64,000 nt of DNA. It comes from Nitrospirota bacterium. GTDB lineage: Bacteria > Nitrospirota > Thermodesulfovibrionia > Thermodesulfovibrionales > JdFR-88. Under the pieces are notes generated by a model, which saw nothing but the letters and a program-made list of their open reading frames with translations, had not been told where the DNA came from and did not search any database. A program made the translations under genes and the position numbers. Numbering within the stretch: position 1 is the stretch's first letter; every line of letters begins with the position of its first letter. The stretch covers positions 1 to 64,000 of the forward strand of contig JAKAKS010000042.1 in NCBI GenBank assembly GCA_021813405.1, in the 5' to 3' direction. Positions 1 to 9,454 of the stretch are shown here, in pieces.

Positions 1-2
1 TG

Positions 3-110
3 CGTTTCCTGTTTGAACGTCTGCCGTATGCAAAGACTCCCGAGGATTACAGAAAACTCACTCCGCCTTACCTCGACAGAAGCGAACTCGACGCCGCAGT
101 CAAGATGTAG
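3..110 (+). CDS. C-terminal fragment of a protein truncated by the window edge
   Basis: Open frame from base 3 (RFLFERLPYAKTPEDYRKLTPPYLDRSELDAAVKM*) ending at TAG 108-110; family not recognised. Confidence 0.45.
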   Translation, partial: RFLFERLPYAKTPEDYRKLTPPYLDRSELDAAVKM

Positions 111-250
111 TTATTTAAACGCTTACGCTTTTTTAGAATCGCCTTGCCTCGAAACCCCGGAAGATACTGGCTTTTCGCCCGTTGGCCTGAATGAGTTTTA
201 CAGGGTCTTTACGGCAAAAGACCCGATTGGGTTTGGAGCGAACGTAAAAA

Positions 251-694
251 TCAGGACAGCACGATTTCGGTAAACGAATCCGCCTCATCCAGCCGGTATG
301 CCTTAATCTCCGGCTCCGGGCCGGCAAGGCCTATAATCACGTGTGCGATGTCCCACCCGGCCAGTTCCCTTTGCAGCGCGGCCACGGCCCTGTCCTTTTC
401 AGACGGGCATGCCCGGCCCGCCGGATGGCTATGATACACGGCCAGCACCTCCAATGCCTTTGCCGAAATGTCCTTCATTATGCTTAGCTGCTGCCTGGAG
501 TCCAGCTCGTAGCTTACCGCCGAAGGGTCCGTGTTCCGCGCCTTGTAGATTTCAATTGCACTGTTTGCGCGGCCAGCCAATATCCCGCACACCTCGCAAT
601 TTTTAGAGCCCTGGGCATGCGCAAGCATCTCCCGGCGGAGGCTTTCAGAAATAAGGAGCGGGGATTTACTAGAGCTGGCAGTACCCGGCATCAT
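251..694 (-). CDS. JAMM/MPN (M67 family) metallopeptidase
   Basis: 147 aa; E..CG and HSHPxxxxxPSxxD zinc-site motif (YHSHPAGRACPSEKD); overlaps the ThiF-like gene start. Confidence 0.88.
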   Translation of the reverse strand: MMPGTASSSKSPLLISESLRREMLAHAQGSKNCEVCGILAGRANSAIEIYKARNTDPSAVSYELDSRQQLSIMKDISAKALEVLAVYHSHPAGRACPSEKDRAVAALQRELAGWDIAHVIIGLAGPEPEIKAYRLDEADSFTEIVLS

Positions 695-1469
695 AGTCCT
701 GAAGCTCCGTTATGGACGGATGCTCACTGCACACCGGGCACTCCGGATTTTTTGGCACCTTTACCTTCCTGAAATTGGCCCTCAGGGCGTCGTAGATAAG
801 CAGGCTGTTTTTCAGTGGCTGCCCCTTGCCAAGAATAAGCTTCAGCACCTCCATGGCCTGAAGGGAGCCGATAACGCCCGGCAAAACGCCAAGCACGCCC
901 GCTTCCTGGCAGGACGGCACAAGCCCCGGCGGCGGAGGCACTTCAAAAAGGCATCTGTAACAGTGCCCGTCTCCGGGCAGCACGGTAGTCACCTGCCCCT
1001 CAAACCTCAGGATGGCCCCGCTTACCAGCGGCTTTTTCAAAAAGACGCAGGCATCGTTTACAAGATAGCGGGTGGGGAAATTGTCGCTTCCGTCAACTAC
1101 AATATCGTAATCGCGGATTATATCCAGAATGTTTTCCTTGTTAAGCCTGCCCTTGATGGCAACCACGTTTACATCCGGGTTAAGGGACTCAAACGTCTGC
1201 TTGGCGGAATCGGCCTTCAGCATCCCAAGAGTTTTTGTGCTGTGCGCTATCTGCCTCTGGAGATTGGAAAGCTCCACGCGGTCGTCATCAACAATGGCTA
1301 TCGTGCCCACGCCCGCCGCGGCAAGATAAAAACCGGCCGGGCAGCCAAGCCCGCCCGCGCCCACCATCAGCACCTTGGCAGAAAGGAGTTTCTTTTGCCC
1401 CTTTCCGCCCACTTCGGCCAGGATGATGTGGCGGCTGTAACGCTGTATCTGATCTTCGGTAAATTCCAT
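669..1469 (-). CDS. moeB: ThiF/MoeB/HesA family sulfur-carrier adenylyltransferase
   Basis: RYSRHIILAEVGGKGQKKL, VGAGGLGCP, DNFPTRYLVNDAC; C-terminal CxxC zinc site (CPVC). Confidence 0.88.
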   Translation of the reverse strand: MEFTEDQIQRYSRHIILAEVGGKGQKKLLSAKVLMVGAGGLGCPAGFYLAAAGVGTIAIVDDDRVELSNLQRQIAHSTKTLGMLKADSAKQTFESLNPDVNVVAIKGRLNKENILDIIRDYDIVVDGSDNFPTRYLVNDACVFLKKPLVSGAILRFEGQVTTVLPGDGHCYRCLFEVPPPPGLVPSCQEAGVLGVLPGVIGSLQAMEVLKLILGKGQPLKNSLLIYDALRANFRKVKVPKNPECPVCSEHPSITELQDYDAGYCQL

Positions 1470-1723
1470 TAGTCGGTTTCCTTGCGGGCTATTATTATCC
1501 AGCTCCCGGTGCCTTCAAGCTCCTGCACCTTTATTACCGTCTGGCCCTGTTCGGAGAGGGATTTTGGGATGTTCTTGGCGGCCTCGGGATAATCAAGAAG
1601 TATCTCCAGCACCTGCCCCGGCTCCATCTCCTCCATCGCCAGCTTCACCTTAACAAAAGTATAAGGGCAAACAAGCCCTTTTATATCTATTTTTTTATCT
1701 GATTTGATTTCACTTTCAGGCAT
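1469..1723 (-). CDS. tusA: TusA-family sulfurtransferase
   Basis: DIKGLVCPYTFVKVKLAMEEMEPGQVLEILLDYPEA; start taken at MPESEIKSDKK (open frame extends to 1780). Confidence 0.8.
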   Translation of the reverse strand: MPESEIKSDKKIDIKGLVCPYTFVKVKLAMEEMEPGQVLEILLDYPEAAKNIPKSLSEQGQTVIKVQELEGTGSWIIIARKETD

Positions 1724-2278
1724 AAGCACCTCGCATTTTTTTAAGGACGCCGTGCCCTGCACGGAAACTGCGCCCGTCATTAGGTTTGTCTTAAATTATA
1801 AGGACTGATAAATTGAAAACACAATATTGTAATTAAAACTTTAAGTTAGCAGTATATTCTGATGTTGGCAATAAAAAACCTGTGCCGCTTAAAAAGGAGT
1901 GCAGGCATTTATAGATTTGTCCCAGAGTTTTAATCTTGGCTCTTCGGGGTTTTTTTACCGGTAAAAATCCCTTTTATTGGCCGTTTGGCCTTACCCGGGT
2001 AAGCGGGCGGCAGGTGAGTGAAACGGCCGAGCGAGCCGTGGCGGGCCTTTGGCGCGGTGGCCGTTTGCCTTATTCATGTGAGCCGCACGGCACAAACCTG
2101 AATTTAATCGAAGCGAGACGAGGCCCAACGGAGGCGAACACCACCCGCGAAAAAAACAGAGGACAGACCGGCATCGCCAAATGAATAATAGATAACAGAA
2201 GCGAAGCCGCTATTCTCGCTTTCGCCCGGTATAACTTTGCGCCCGTACCCGCATAAATCCATGCAGAAACAAAATTTT

Positions 2279-2659
2279 TTACAAATGGTTGCGGCCAGCC
2301 GCTAATATTCTTTCGGACATGGCCTTATCACCCATCAGGCCAACCCGCAGGGCCAGTTTGGTGGTGTTATCGTTGACGGCCTCAAGCTTCATCGCAACTT
2401 TGTCGCCATTGGCCAGTCTGGCGTATATATGGCCCTCCAGGCTGTCGGACTTTGCGTCATTTACAGTTATATGCAAATCCTTCAGGCCTGCCAGCATGGC
2501 ATTCTGCACCACAGGCACCGGCTTGGAAATGGTATCCACCAGGGCACCTTCATACCACACAGTGCCGGCCGCACCGGCTGCGCCTCCCACCACCAGTGCC
2601 ACGCACCCGCTTGCGCCAAGACAGGCAACAACAAACAGCATCATCAAACCGCGCTTCAT
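2279..2659 (-). CDS. DUF3568-like lipoprotein
   Basis: Signal peptide with lipobox LGASGC; GTVWYEGALVDTISKPVPVVQNAMLAGLKDL pattern. Confidence 0.65.
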   Translation of the reverse strand: MKRGLMMLFVVACLGASGCVALVVGGAAGAAGTVWYEGALVDTISKPVPVVQNAMLAGLKDLHITVNDAKSDSLEGHIYARLANGDKVAMKLEAVNDNTTKLALRVGLMGDKAMSERILAAGRNHL

Positions 2660-2728
2660 AATAACCCTCCGATTGAAATCCTTTTTTAAAATTAATTCAG
2701 GAAATATAAATTAGAATCCGGCCTGATG

Positions 2729-4156
2729 TCAAACCGGTTTTGACTTGAATGAGGCCAGTTCAGAGGCAAACCGTGAAAGGGTATCATCCCGCGCACCAAG
2801 GACAATAATGCAGTCGAAGCCAAGCGCCGCCTGAGCCGCCGCTTGGCGGTCCTTCACGGCAATTGCAGCCTTTCCCCGTGCGGCTATATCCTCCGCCAGC
2901 ATTTCGCTTGAAATGTCTTTCTGCGTAGTCCCGCCGGCGTAATAAATAGGCAGCATTATAAGGAGGTCTTCCGCCCGCAGCCCCCCGGAAAACGCCTCCG
3001 CATAGCCCTGGCGCATCATGCGCGCGGGGCCGTATCCATGGGGTTGGAAGATGTAGCAGATTTTTGTGGAAATCCTCTGCGCCGCCGCCATAAATGCGGC
3101 TATCTTGTGGGGGTTATGCGCATAATCGTCTATGACTGTTATGCCGTTTTTATTCAGATGCACGTCAAAGCGCCTCTGCACGCCGTCAAACCCGGCAAGC
3201 GCGCGGGCAAGCGCGGCGTTGTCCATGCGCATGCCAGAACCTGCGGCAAGCCTATCAACCAGGGCAAGGGCGGCAAGCGCGTTATACACATTGTGCCTGC
3301 CCGGCACGTTCAGCTTCATAAGCCCAGGCCCGCACGCACCGCCTTTAAATACAAACTGCGCGCCAAAACCGCTCAGCCGGATATCTTCCGCCATGTAATC
3401 AGCAGGCCTGTCTATCCCGAAGCTGACGGAGTTTTTAAGCGATAGTTTCAACAGCTCTTCATCATCGGCATTGAATACCGTGGGGCCGGAAGTATTTTTT
3501 GAAAGGGTCTCAAACATGGCGCCGGTCTCGGAAATCGAGTGATGGTCCAGCGCAAGGTTTAAAAGCACGGAGAACGCCGGATGATAATTTATTATCGATC
3601 CGTCGGACTCGCACGCCTCTATCACCAGAATGTCCGAACCGCCCGTCAGGTAATTGCCCTGGTTGGTTTCCGTGGCAAATCTCTTTACCCTGCCGCCGCC
3701 GATGAAATTAGGGGCAAAACCAAGCTCTTTCAGAAGCCATGCAAGCATGCCTGACGAGGTGGACTTTCCGCTTGTGCCCGCCACCGCAATGGTCCTGAAC
3801 TCGCTGGACAGCCGGGCCAGATACTCTGGCCTGGTAATGGTGTTCAGGCCGGTTTCCGCAGCCTTCTTGTATTCGGGGGTGCCGGGCTCCACTGCGGTGC
3901 TGAAGACGGCTAAATCGGTGCCGCCGTCCAGCCCGTTGCCGTCCTGCTGCACAAGCCTTATCCCCTTGGCCAAAAGCGCGCCGAACACCGGAAGAGACGG
4001 GTCCTTGTCGAACGCCCTGTCGGAGCCTGATACCAGATGCCCCTTTTCGGCGGCAAACCCGGCCAGCGCGGACACGCCGCTGCCGCCTATGCCGGAGAAG
4101 AATATGCGAAGGGGCTTTTGATTGCCTGATTTTGGTCTTTGAGAATTCCCGTCCAC
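2729..4156 (-). CDS. Mur ligase family protein (MurC/Mpl-like)
   Basis: FSGIGGSGVSALA, GTSGKSTSSGMLAWLL P-loop, NLALDHHS, DDYAHNPHKI. Confidence 0.82.
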   Translation of the reverse strand: MDGNSQRPKSGNQKPLRIFFSGIGGSGVSALAGFAAEKGHLVSGSDRAFDKDPSLPVFGALLAKGIRLVQQDGNGLDGGTDLAVFSTAVEPGTPEYKKAAETGLNTITRPEYLARLSSEFRTIAVAGTSGKSTSSGMLAWLLKELGFAPNFIGGGRVKRFATETNQGNYLTGGSDILVIEACESDGSIINYHPAFSVLLNLALDHHSISETGAMFETLSKNTSGPTVFNADDEELLKLSLKNSVSFGIDRPADYMAEDIRLSGFGAQFVFKGGACGPGLMKLNVPGRHNVYNALAALALVDRLAAGSGMRMDNAALARALAGFDGVQRRFDVHLNKNGITVIDDYAHNPHKIAAFMAAAQRISTKICYIFQPHGYGPARMMRQGYAEAFSGGLRAEDLLIMLPIYYAGGTTQKDISSEMLAEDIAARGKAAIAVKDRQAAAQAALGFDCIIVLGARDDTLSRFASELASFKSKPV

Positions 4157-4196
4157 TTCTTTTAATTTAAAACATGGGGCACTCTATAGTAAAATA

Positions 4197-5072
4197 GTGG
4201 TTCCCATGAATTCGATAATGCTTATAGACAAGCCAGAGGGGATCACCTCTCAAGACGCCGTTACGCTGGTAAAGCGCAGGGCCGGGGCCAAAAAGGCCGG
4301 GCACACCGGAACTCTGGACCCTATTGCAACGGGGCTTCTTATCGTGTGCCTGAACGAGGCCACCAAGCTCTCCAGGTTCATGCTGGATCTGCCCAAAAAC
4401 TATTACACCGTATTGAAGCTTGGCGAGCGCACGGACACCTACGATGCCGAGGGCAAAATCATCGCCAGGGCGGAAATACCGGGCAGGGAAAAGATCGAGC
4501 AGGTCCTCGGCGCATTCAGGGGAAAGATAAAGCAGGTGCCGCCCATGTTTTCCGCGCTCAAAATAGCGGGAACGCCGCTTTACGAACTGGCAAGAAAGGG
4601 CATGGAGGTAGAGCGGGAGCCCAGGGACATCGAGATATACAGCCTTGAGCTTGCGGACTACAACCCGCCTTATGCAGGGCTTTCCATTAAATGCTCCCGC
4701 GGCGCTTACGTTAGAAGCCTTGCCGATGACATCGGCATTGCCGCAGGCAGCTTCGCCCACATAAAGGCGTTAAGGAGGACCGGCATCGGTCCCTTCAATG
4801 TTGAAAACGCCATCTCCCCGGACGGAATTGAAAAGGGATTTTCGCCTGAGGGCGGCTGCGCCCATATCCTGAATATTGACTCCGCCCTGTCCTTCATGGA
4901 GGAGCTTGAGCTGGACCAGATAAGTGCCGCCAGGGCCAGAAACGGCGCGCCCTTCAAGGTTGCCAGGCCTGCGTACGGCTTCGTGCGCCTCAAGACCCGC
5001 GATGGCGCGCTAGTCGGCATAGGCGAAGCAAGAGGGACAATGGTGAGAGTGGAGAGGCTTTTTAATCTGTAA
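4197..5072 (+). CDS. truB: tRNA pseudouridine(55) synthase TruB
   Basis: IDKPEGITSQDAV, KKAGHTGTLDPIATGLL, RGAYVRSLADDIG; ATG may be 4206. Confidence 0.93.
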   Translation: MVPMNSIMLIDKPEGITSQDAVTLVKRRAGAKKAGHTGTLDPIATGLLIVCLNEATKLSRFMLDLPKNYYTVLKLGERTDTYDAEGKIIARAEIPGREKIEQVLGAFRGKIKQVPPMFSALKIAGTPLYELARKGMEVEREPRDIEIYSLELADYNPPYAGLSIKCSRGAYVRSLADDIGIAAGSFAHIKALRRTGIGPFNVENAISPDGIEKGFSPEGGCAHILNIDSALSFMEELELDQISAARARNGAPFKVARPAYGFVRLKTRDGALVGIGEARGTMVRVERLFNL

Positions 5073-5140
5073 GCTTTTTACGGCCGCATTTACCTGTGGT
5101 CAATGCTCATTCCGGCTTGCCTGAAAATTACAAAAAAAAG

Positions 5141-6532
5141 CTACTTGCCCCTGCTGTATTCCCTGGCGGCCTTGAGGAGGCCCTTGGCCCACTGCGGGGT
5201 GCCCAGGGCGTGGGTGTGGGTGTAGGTGGCAAACACGTTATTATAGATGAGGCCGTCCTTGCCGTTTTCTATTCCGGCGCCTCTCTTCATGGTAAGGGCA
5301 AATGCGGGCCCTTTGGCGCCGTCCCTTACGGGCCTGGAATAATGGAACTCATGCCCGTTGAGGACCGCCCCTTTGGGGTAGAACGGGTTTTTAGCGCTTA
5401 CCGTGGCCGAGGTGTAGCCGTGGGCAACAGGCCTTGACTCCAGGGCGAACCCGTAAGGAAACACGCCCGCCATCTGGTATCTGCCGGACTTAAGCTCTAT
5501 ATAAGTGCCCAGGTACATGAGGCCGCCGCACTCGGCATAAACAGGCAGCCCTTTTTCTATCCTGTTCTTAAGCTCCTTTAGAAACCCTATGTTCCTTGAG
5601 AGAGCTATTGCGTGGGTCTCCGGGAAACCGCCTCCGATGTAAAGGGCGTCAATATCCGGCAGGTCCATGTCGGTAAGCGGGCTTAAAGGCGTAAGCTCCG
5701 CGCCGGCCTCCGCCAGGGCTTCCAGGTTCTCAGGATAATAGAACTGGAAAGCCGAATCCTGCAAAATCCCTATCCGGAGCCCTTCGTAGATTGAAGACCT
5801 CTTCCGCGTTGTGGCCTCGTCATTTGCCTTCTGTGCAGCGTATGCCGCTCCAAACGACTGGCACTGGCTGGCTATCTTCATTACGCGCTCCAGATCCACG
5901 GACTCACTTACAAGCGCAGCCGCGGAGTCTATGGCCTGCTCTATCTCCGGATGCTCCTGGTAAGGCACCAGGCCCATGTGGCGCTCTGAAAGGCCCAGCC
6001 CGGCCTTGCGGGGCAGTGCGCCTATAACAGGCACGCCGGTATAGTGCTCGATGGATTGCCGCATGATGGATTCGTGCCGCTTCCCGCCGGTCTGGTTTAA
6101 GACCACGGCTGCCAGCTTGAGGGCGGGCTCGAATTTTTTGACTCCCAGCACCATTGCGGCGGCGGTCCTGGTCATCTTGGAGGCATCCAGAACCAGGACA
6201 ACCGGAGACTTCAGTTCAGTTGCAAGCCTTGAAGTGCTTTGTGAGCCCTCCAGGTCCATGCCGTCAAACAAACCCCGGTTGCCTTCGATTATGGATATGT
6301 CGGCCCCGCCGCTGTGCCTTAAAAACGACGGCAGGATGTTTCCCTCTCCGATCAGGTATGGATCCAGATTAAAACAAAAACCGCCGGAGGCTACTGAAAG
6401 CCATCCGGCGTCTATGTAATCGGGCCCTTTTTTGAACGCGACGGCCGCCAGGCCTTTCGCCTTGAAAGCGCGAAGAAGGCCTAGGCTCAGGGTCGTTTTA
6501 CCGGTGCCTCCGCGGAGGCCGGCCACAACCAC
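5141..6532 (-). CDS. dsrN: Cobyrinate a,c-diamide synthase family amidase; probable DsrN (siroheme amidase) from context
   Basis: CbiA/CobB architecture (P-loop GGTGKTTLSLGLL; YAECGGLMYLG glutaminase site) directly downstream of dsrABD. Confidence 0.82.
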   Translation of the reverse strand: MVVAGLRGGTGKTTLSLGLLRAFKAKGLAAVAFKKGPDYIDAGWLSVASGGFCFNLDPYLIGEGNILPSFLRHSGGADISIIEGNRGLFDGMDLEGSQSTSRLATELKSPVVLVLDASKMTRTAAAMVLGVKKFEPALKLAAVVLNQTGGKRHESIMRQSIEHYTGVPVIGALPRKAGLGLSERHMGLVPYQEHPEIEQAIDSAAALVSESVDLERVMKIASQCQSFGAAYAAQKANDEATTRKRSSIYEGLRIGILQDSAFQFYYPENLEALAEAGAELTPLSPLTDMDLPDIDALYIGGGFPETHAIALSRNIGFLKELKNRIEKGLPVYAECGGLMYLGTYIELKSGRYQMAGVFPYGFALESRPVAHGYTSATVSAKNPFYPKGAVLNGHEFHYSRPVRDGAKGPAFALTMKRGAGIENGKDGLIYNNVFATYTHTHALGTPQWAKGLLKAAREYSRGK

Positions 6533-6573
6533 CCTGGGCCGGTTAGCCGTTTTTTTGCCATTATTGGGGCTAA

Positions 6574-6822
6574 TTATTTAATCAGTCCTTTTTCCCTCAG
6601 ATACTCTTCGGACGGGATCTCAACGGAGCTGGACCCTCCGCCGTAGGAGTACATGAGCCTGCCGATGTCAATCATCTCGCGCATTGCCTTTTTGACTTCA
6701 TCGCCCGGCACGCCGGTCTGCTCGCCAACTCCCTTTATTATATCCTTTTCCTTGAGCTTCTTTTTGCCCTTGGCTGCTTCCACAAAGGCGTAAATCTTGT
6801 CTTTAAGTTCGTCTTTTTCCAT
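6574..6822 (-). CDS. dsrD: Dissimilatory sulfite reductase-associated protein DsrD
   Basis: 82-aa winged-helix-like protein between dsrB and dsrN, typical DsrD position and size. Confidence 0.88.
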   Translation of the reverse strand: MEKDELKDKIYAFVEAAKGKKKLKEKDIIKGVGEQTGVPGDEVKKAMREMIDIGRLMYSYGGGSSSVEIPSEEYLREKGLIK

Positions 6823-6899
6823 GGTCGGGCCCTCCAGGGGGAACCAGTCCCCATTTTTAATTTGGGAGGGCGTTCATTCCGAACGCCCTCCGCGGGTTT

Positions 6900-7973
6900 T
6901 TACCACTTGAAAGCGGCAGATGTTCTGAAAGTATCCCTTGCAAAAGTAAAGTCGTCAATGTGCTGGAAGGAGAACGGTATGCCCGTTTTCTTGAAGAAGC
7001 TCTCCCAGCCTATCCTGTCTATCCACTCGCCAACGCGCTCGTTCTTCCTGGCGTCCTTGGCATAGACATCGATGATATTTTTTACTGCCTCAACAACCTC
7101 GGGCCACTTGGGCGGGTTGTTTTTTATGAACGGAATGGCCAGTTTGGAGAACATCGGGCCCTTCCTCAGGCTGCCTACCTTGCCGCCCACCACTATTGCC
7201 ACGCCGTCATGTTCGGGGTTGTGGATATTGATGGGAGGGCAAACGGTGAAGCAGTTGCCGCAGTACATGCACTTGTCCGCGTTGATTTTGATGCTCTTCT
7301 TGGCCGGATCCGGGCTGATGGCCCTGGTGGGGCAGCTGCCGACGGTTGTCGGGATCTCGCACAGGTTCTTTACCTGATCGTGGTTGATCTCCGGGACCTT
7401 CCTGTGGATTGCCACAACGGCTATATCGGAGCAGTGCACCGCGCCGCACATGTTAACGCAGCAGGCCAGCGCAAGCCTGGTCTTTGCCGGAAGGGTCTTC
7501 TCCGCGAAATACGGGAACACCTCGTCCATTATGACCTTCACGATGCCGGAGGCATCGCTGGCGGCGCCATGGCAATGCACCCATCCCTGGGTGTGGACCA
7601 TGTTGGAAATCCCGTCGCCAATGCCGCCGGCGGGAAAGCCTATGTCCTGGGCCGCTTTCTTTATCAGCGCCATGTTTTCTTCTTTGGTGGTCATGAATTC
7701 GACATTATTGCGGGTAGTCCAGCGGATGTAGCCGTCGCAGTACTTGTCCGCTATATCCAGCATTTGCCTGATGGAATCAGTGGAAAGAAGCCTGGGGCTT
7801 GCCACCCTGACCGTGTAGACCTTGTCACCCGACTCGGCCACATGGACCATGGTGCCGGGGGTAAGGACCTCGTGATACTTCCATTTCCCGTAGTTGTTCT
7901 TTATTACGGGCGGAAGCATCGTCGAATAATGTGGCGGTCCTATATCTGTTTGTCTCTTCGGCAACTCTGACAT
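6900..7973 (-). CDS. dsrB: Dissimilatory sulfite reductase beta subunit
   Basis: [41 protein letters not shown] siroheme/FeS motif, ferredoxin [12 protein letters not shown]. Confidence 0.96.
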   Translation of the reverse strand: MSELPKRQTDIGPPHYSTMLPPVIKNNYGKWKYHEVLTPGTMVHVAESGDKVYTVRVASPRLLSTDSIRQMLDIADKYCDGYIRWTTRNNVEFMTTKEENMALIKKAAQDIGFPAGGIGDGISNMVHTQGWVHCHGAASDASGIVKVIMDEVFPYFAEKTLPAKTRLALACCVNMCGAVHCSDIAVVAIHRKVPEINHDQVKNLCEIPTTVGSCPTRAISPDPAKKSIKINADKCMYCGNCFTVCPPINIHNPEHDGVAIVVGGKVGSLRKGPMFSKLAIPFIKNNPPKWPEVVEAVKNIIDVYAKDARKNERVGEWIDRIGWESFFKKTGIPFSFQHIDDFTFARDTFRTSAAFKW

Positions 7974-8006
7974 CTTATCCTCCTTATCTAAAATAAATTC
8001 TTTATG

Positions 8007-9191
8007 TTATTTGTTTTCCAGGTCAGATTCAGACCAGAAGAAGAACGGGTCTTTCCTGGGCTCGCGCACCTGCTGAGGCACCGGGGGCACGCCTATGGCT
8101 TCCAGGAAGCTCCTCATGCCCTTCATCTCGATAACCTCGCCAATCCTCTCTCTGGGCTTGGCGTTCTCGTCCCACCAGTCCCACATCTTCTCGACAAGCG
8201 CCTTGAATTCGGTGTACGGGGGCTCCATCTTTATGAACGGCACGATGACCCATGAAAGCAGCGAGCCTACAACGATCGGGGCTTTGGAGCCTATGAGTAT
8301 GCTTGCGCCCCTCTCGCCGGTGGGCTTGAGGGCCTTGGTCATCTTGGATATGCAGTGCATGCAGCGGCTGCAATTGGCGTTGTCTATGGAAAGGGATTTT
8401 CCGTCATAGCTCATGCAGCCCGTTGGGCACATGTCCACGATCTCAGCCTGAATGTTCATCCCTTTTTTGGCATAATCCTTTACCGCGTCCTGGTCTATGG
8501 CGATATCGCCTTTCCAGGTGCCGATGATCGAGCAGTCCGCGCGGGCTATGGAGGCAACGCAGTCAACAGCGCAGCCGGCTATCTTGAATTTGAACTTGTA
8601 GGGCCAGGACGGCCTGTGCATATAGTCCTGATAGGTCTGCGTAAGCTCGTTGCAGATGTCCATGGTATCAATATTGGCCCATTCGCACCTTGACTTCCCG
8701 AGGCAGCAGGCCGGGGTCCTCAACGCGGAACCGGAACCGCCCAGGTCCCACCCTCTGGAAGAGGTTTCCGCAAACAGGGGCTCCAGGTTCTCGGTCCTCA
8801 TGCCCAGAAGGATTATGTCGCCGGTAGAGCCGTGCATGTTCGTAAGGCCGCTGCCGTACTTGTCCCACAGGTCCATTATCTCTCTCAGCCTGTCGGTCTT
8901 GTAATACATGCCGCTGGGCTGGTTGATCCTGAACGTGTGGAAGTGAGCAACACCGGGGAATTCTTCCGGCAGGGAAGAATACCTTCCGATAACGCCCGAT
9001 CCGTAACCCAGCACGCCCACGATGCCGCCGTGCTTCCAGTATCCTTTTTTGTCCCTGTAAGACTTTTCCAGCTGGCCCAATTCGTCATTGGCCATCTCGC
9101 TTTTCTTGGCAGCCAGCTTGAGTTCCTTGACAAAACTAGGCCAAGGACCTGTTTCAAGCTGGTCCAGAAGAGGAGTATCGTGCTTCTTCAT
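8007..9191 (-). CDS. dsrA: Dissimilatory sulfite reductase alpha subunit
   Basis: [63 protein letters not shown]. Confidence 0.96.
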   Translation of the reverse strand: MKKHDTPLLDQLETGPWPSFVKELKLAAKKSEMANDELGQLEKSYRDKKGYWKHGGIVGVLGYGSGVIGRYSSLPEEFPGVAHFHTFRINQPSGMYYKTDRLREIMDLWDKYGSGLTNMHGSTGDIILLGMRTENLEPLFAETSSRGWDLGGSGSALRTPACCLGKSRCEWANIDTMDICNELTQTYQDYMHRPSWPYKFKFKIAGCAVDCVASIARADCSIIGTWKGDIAIDQDAVKDYAKKGMNIQAEIVDMCPTGCMSYDGKSLSIDNANCSRCMHCISKMTKALKPTGERGASILIGSKAPIVVGSLLSWVIVPFIKMEPPYTEFKALVEKMWDWWDENAKPRERIGEVIEMKGMRSFLEAIGVPPVPQQVREPRKDPFFFWSESDLENK

Positions 9192-9454
9192 ATAACGCCT
9201 CCTTAGTAGGTTTTACGCGCAGAAAAGTATCATAAAGGGTAATCCATCAATTTGCAAGTGGTCAAATTAAAAAAATTAATTTAGTCATAAACTTATATTT
9301 AAAATATCAGAAGACTGCCGGCGCGGAAACGGCATTCCACATATAGCAGAACAAGCCGGAAACTCATTTGGATTTGACCGCATAAAAAGATTTGCCGGCT
9401 TGATGCTCTAAAAAACTTTACAAAAACAAGCACTTCTTTTAACATTATGTTGTC

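Noticed and set aside
720-1472. Long plus-strand ORF over the moeB-like gene
   Set aside because: Antisense shadow of a well-supported minus-strand gene; no recognisable motifs
6960-7970. 336-aa plus-strand ORF
   Set aside because: Antisense shadow of dsrB
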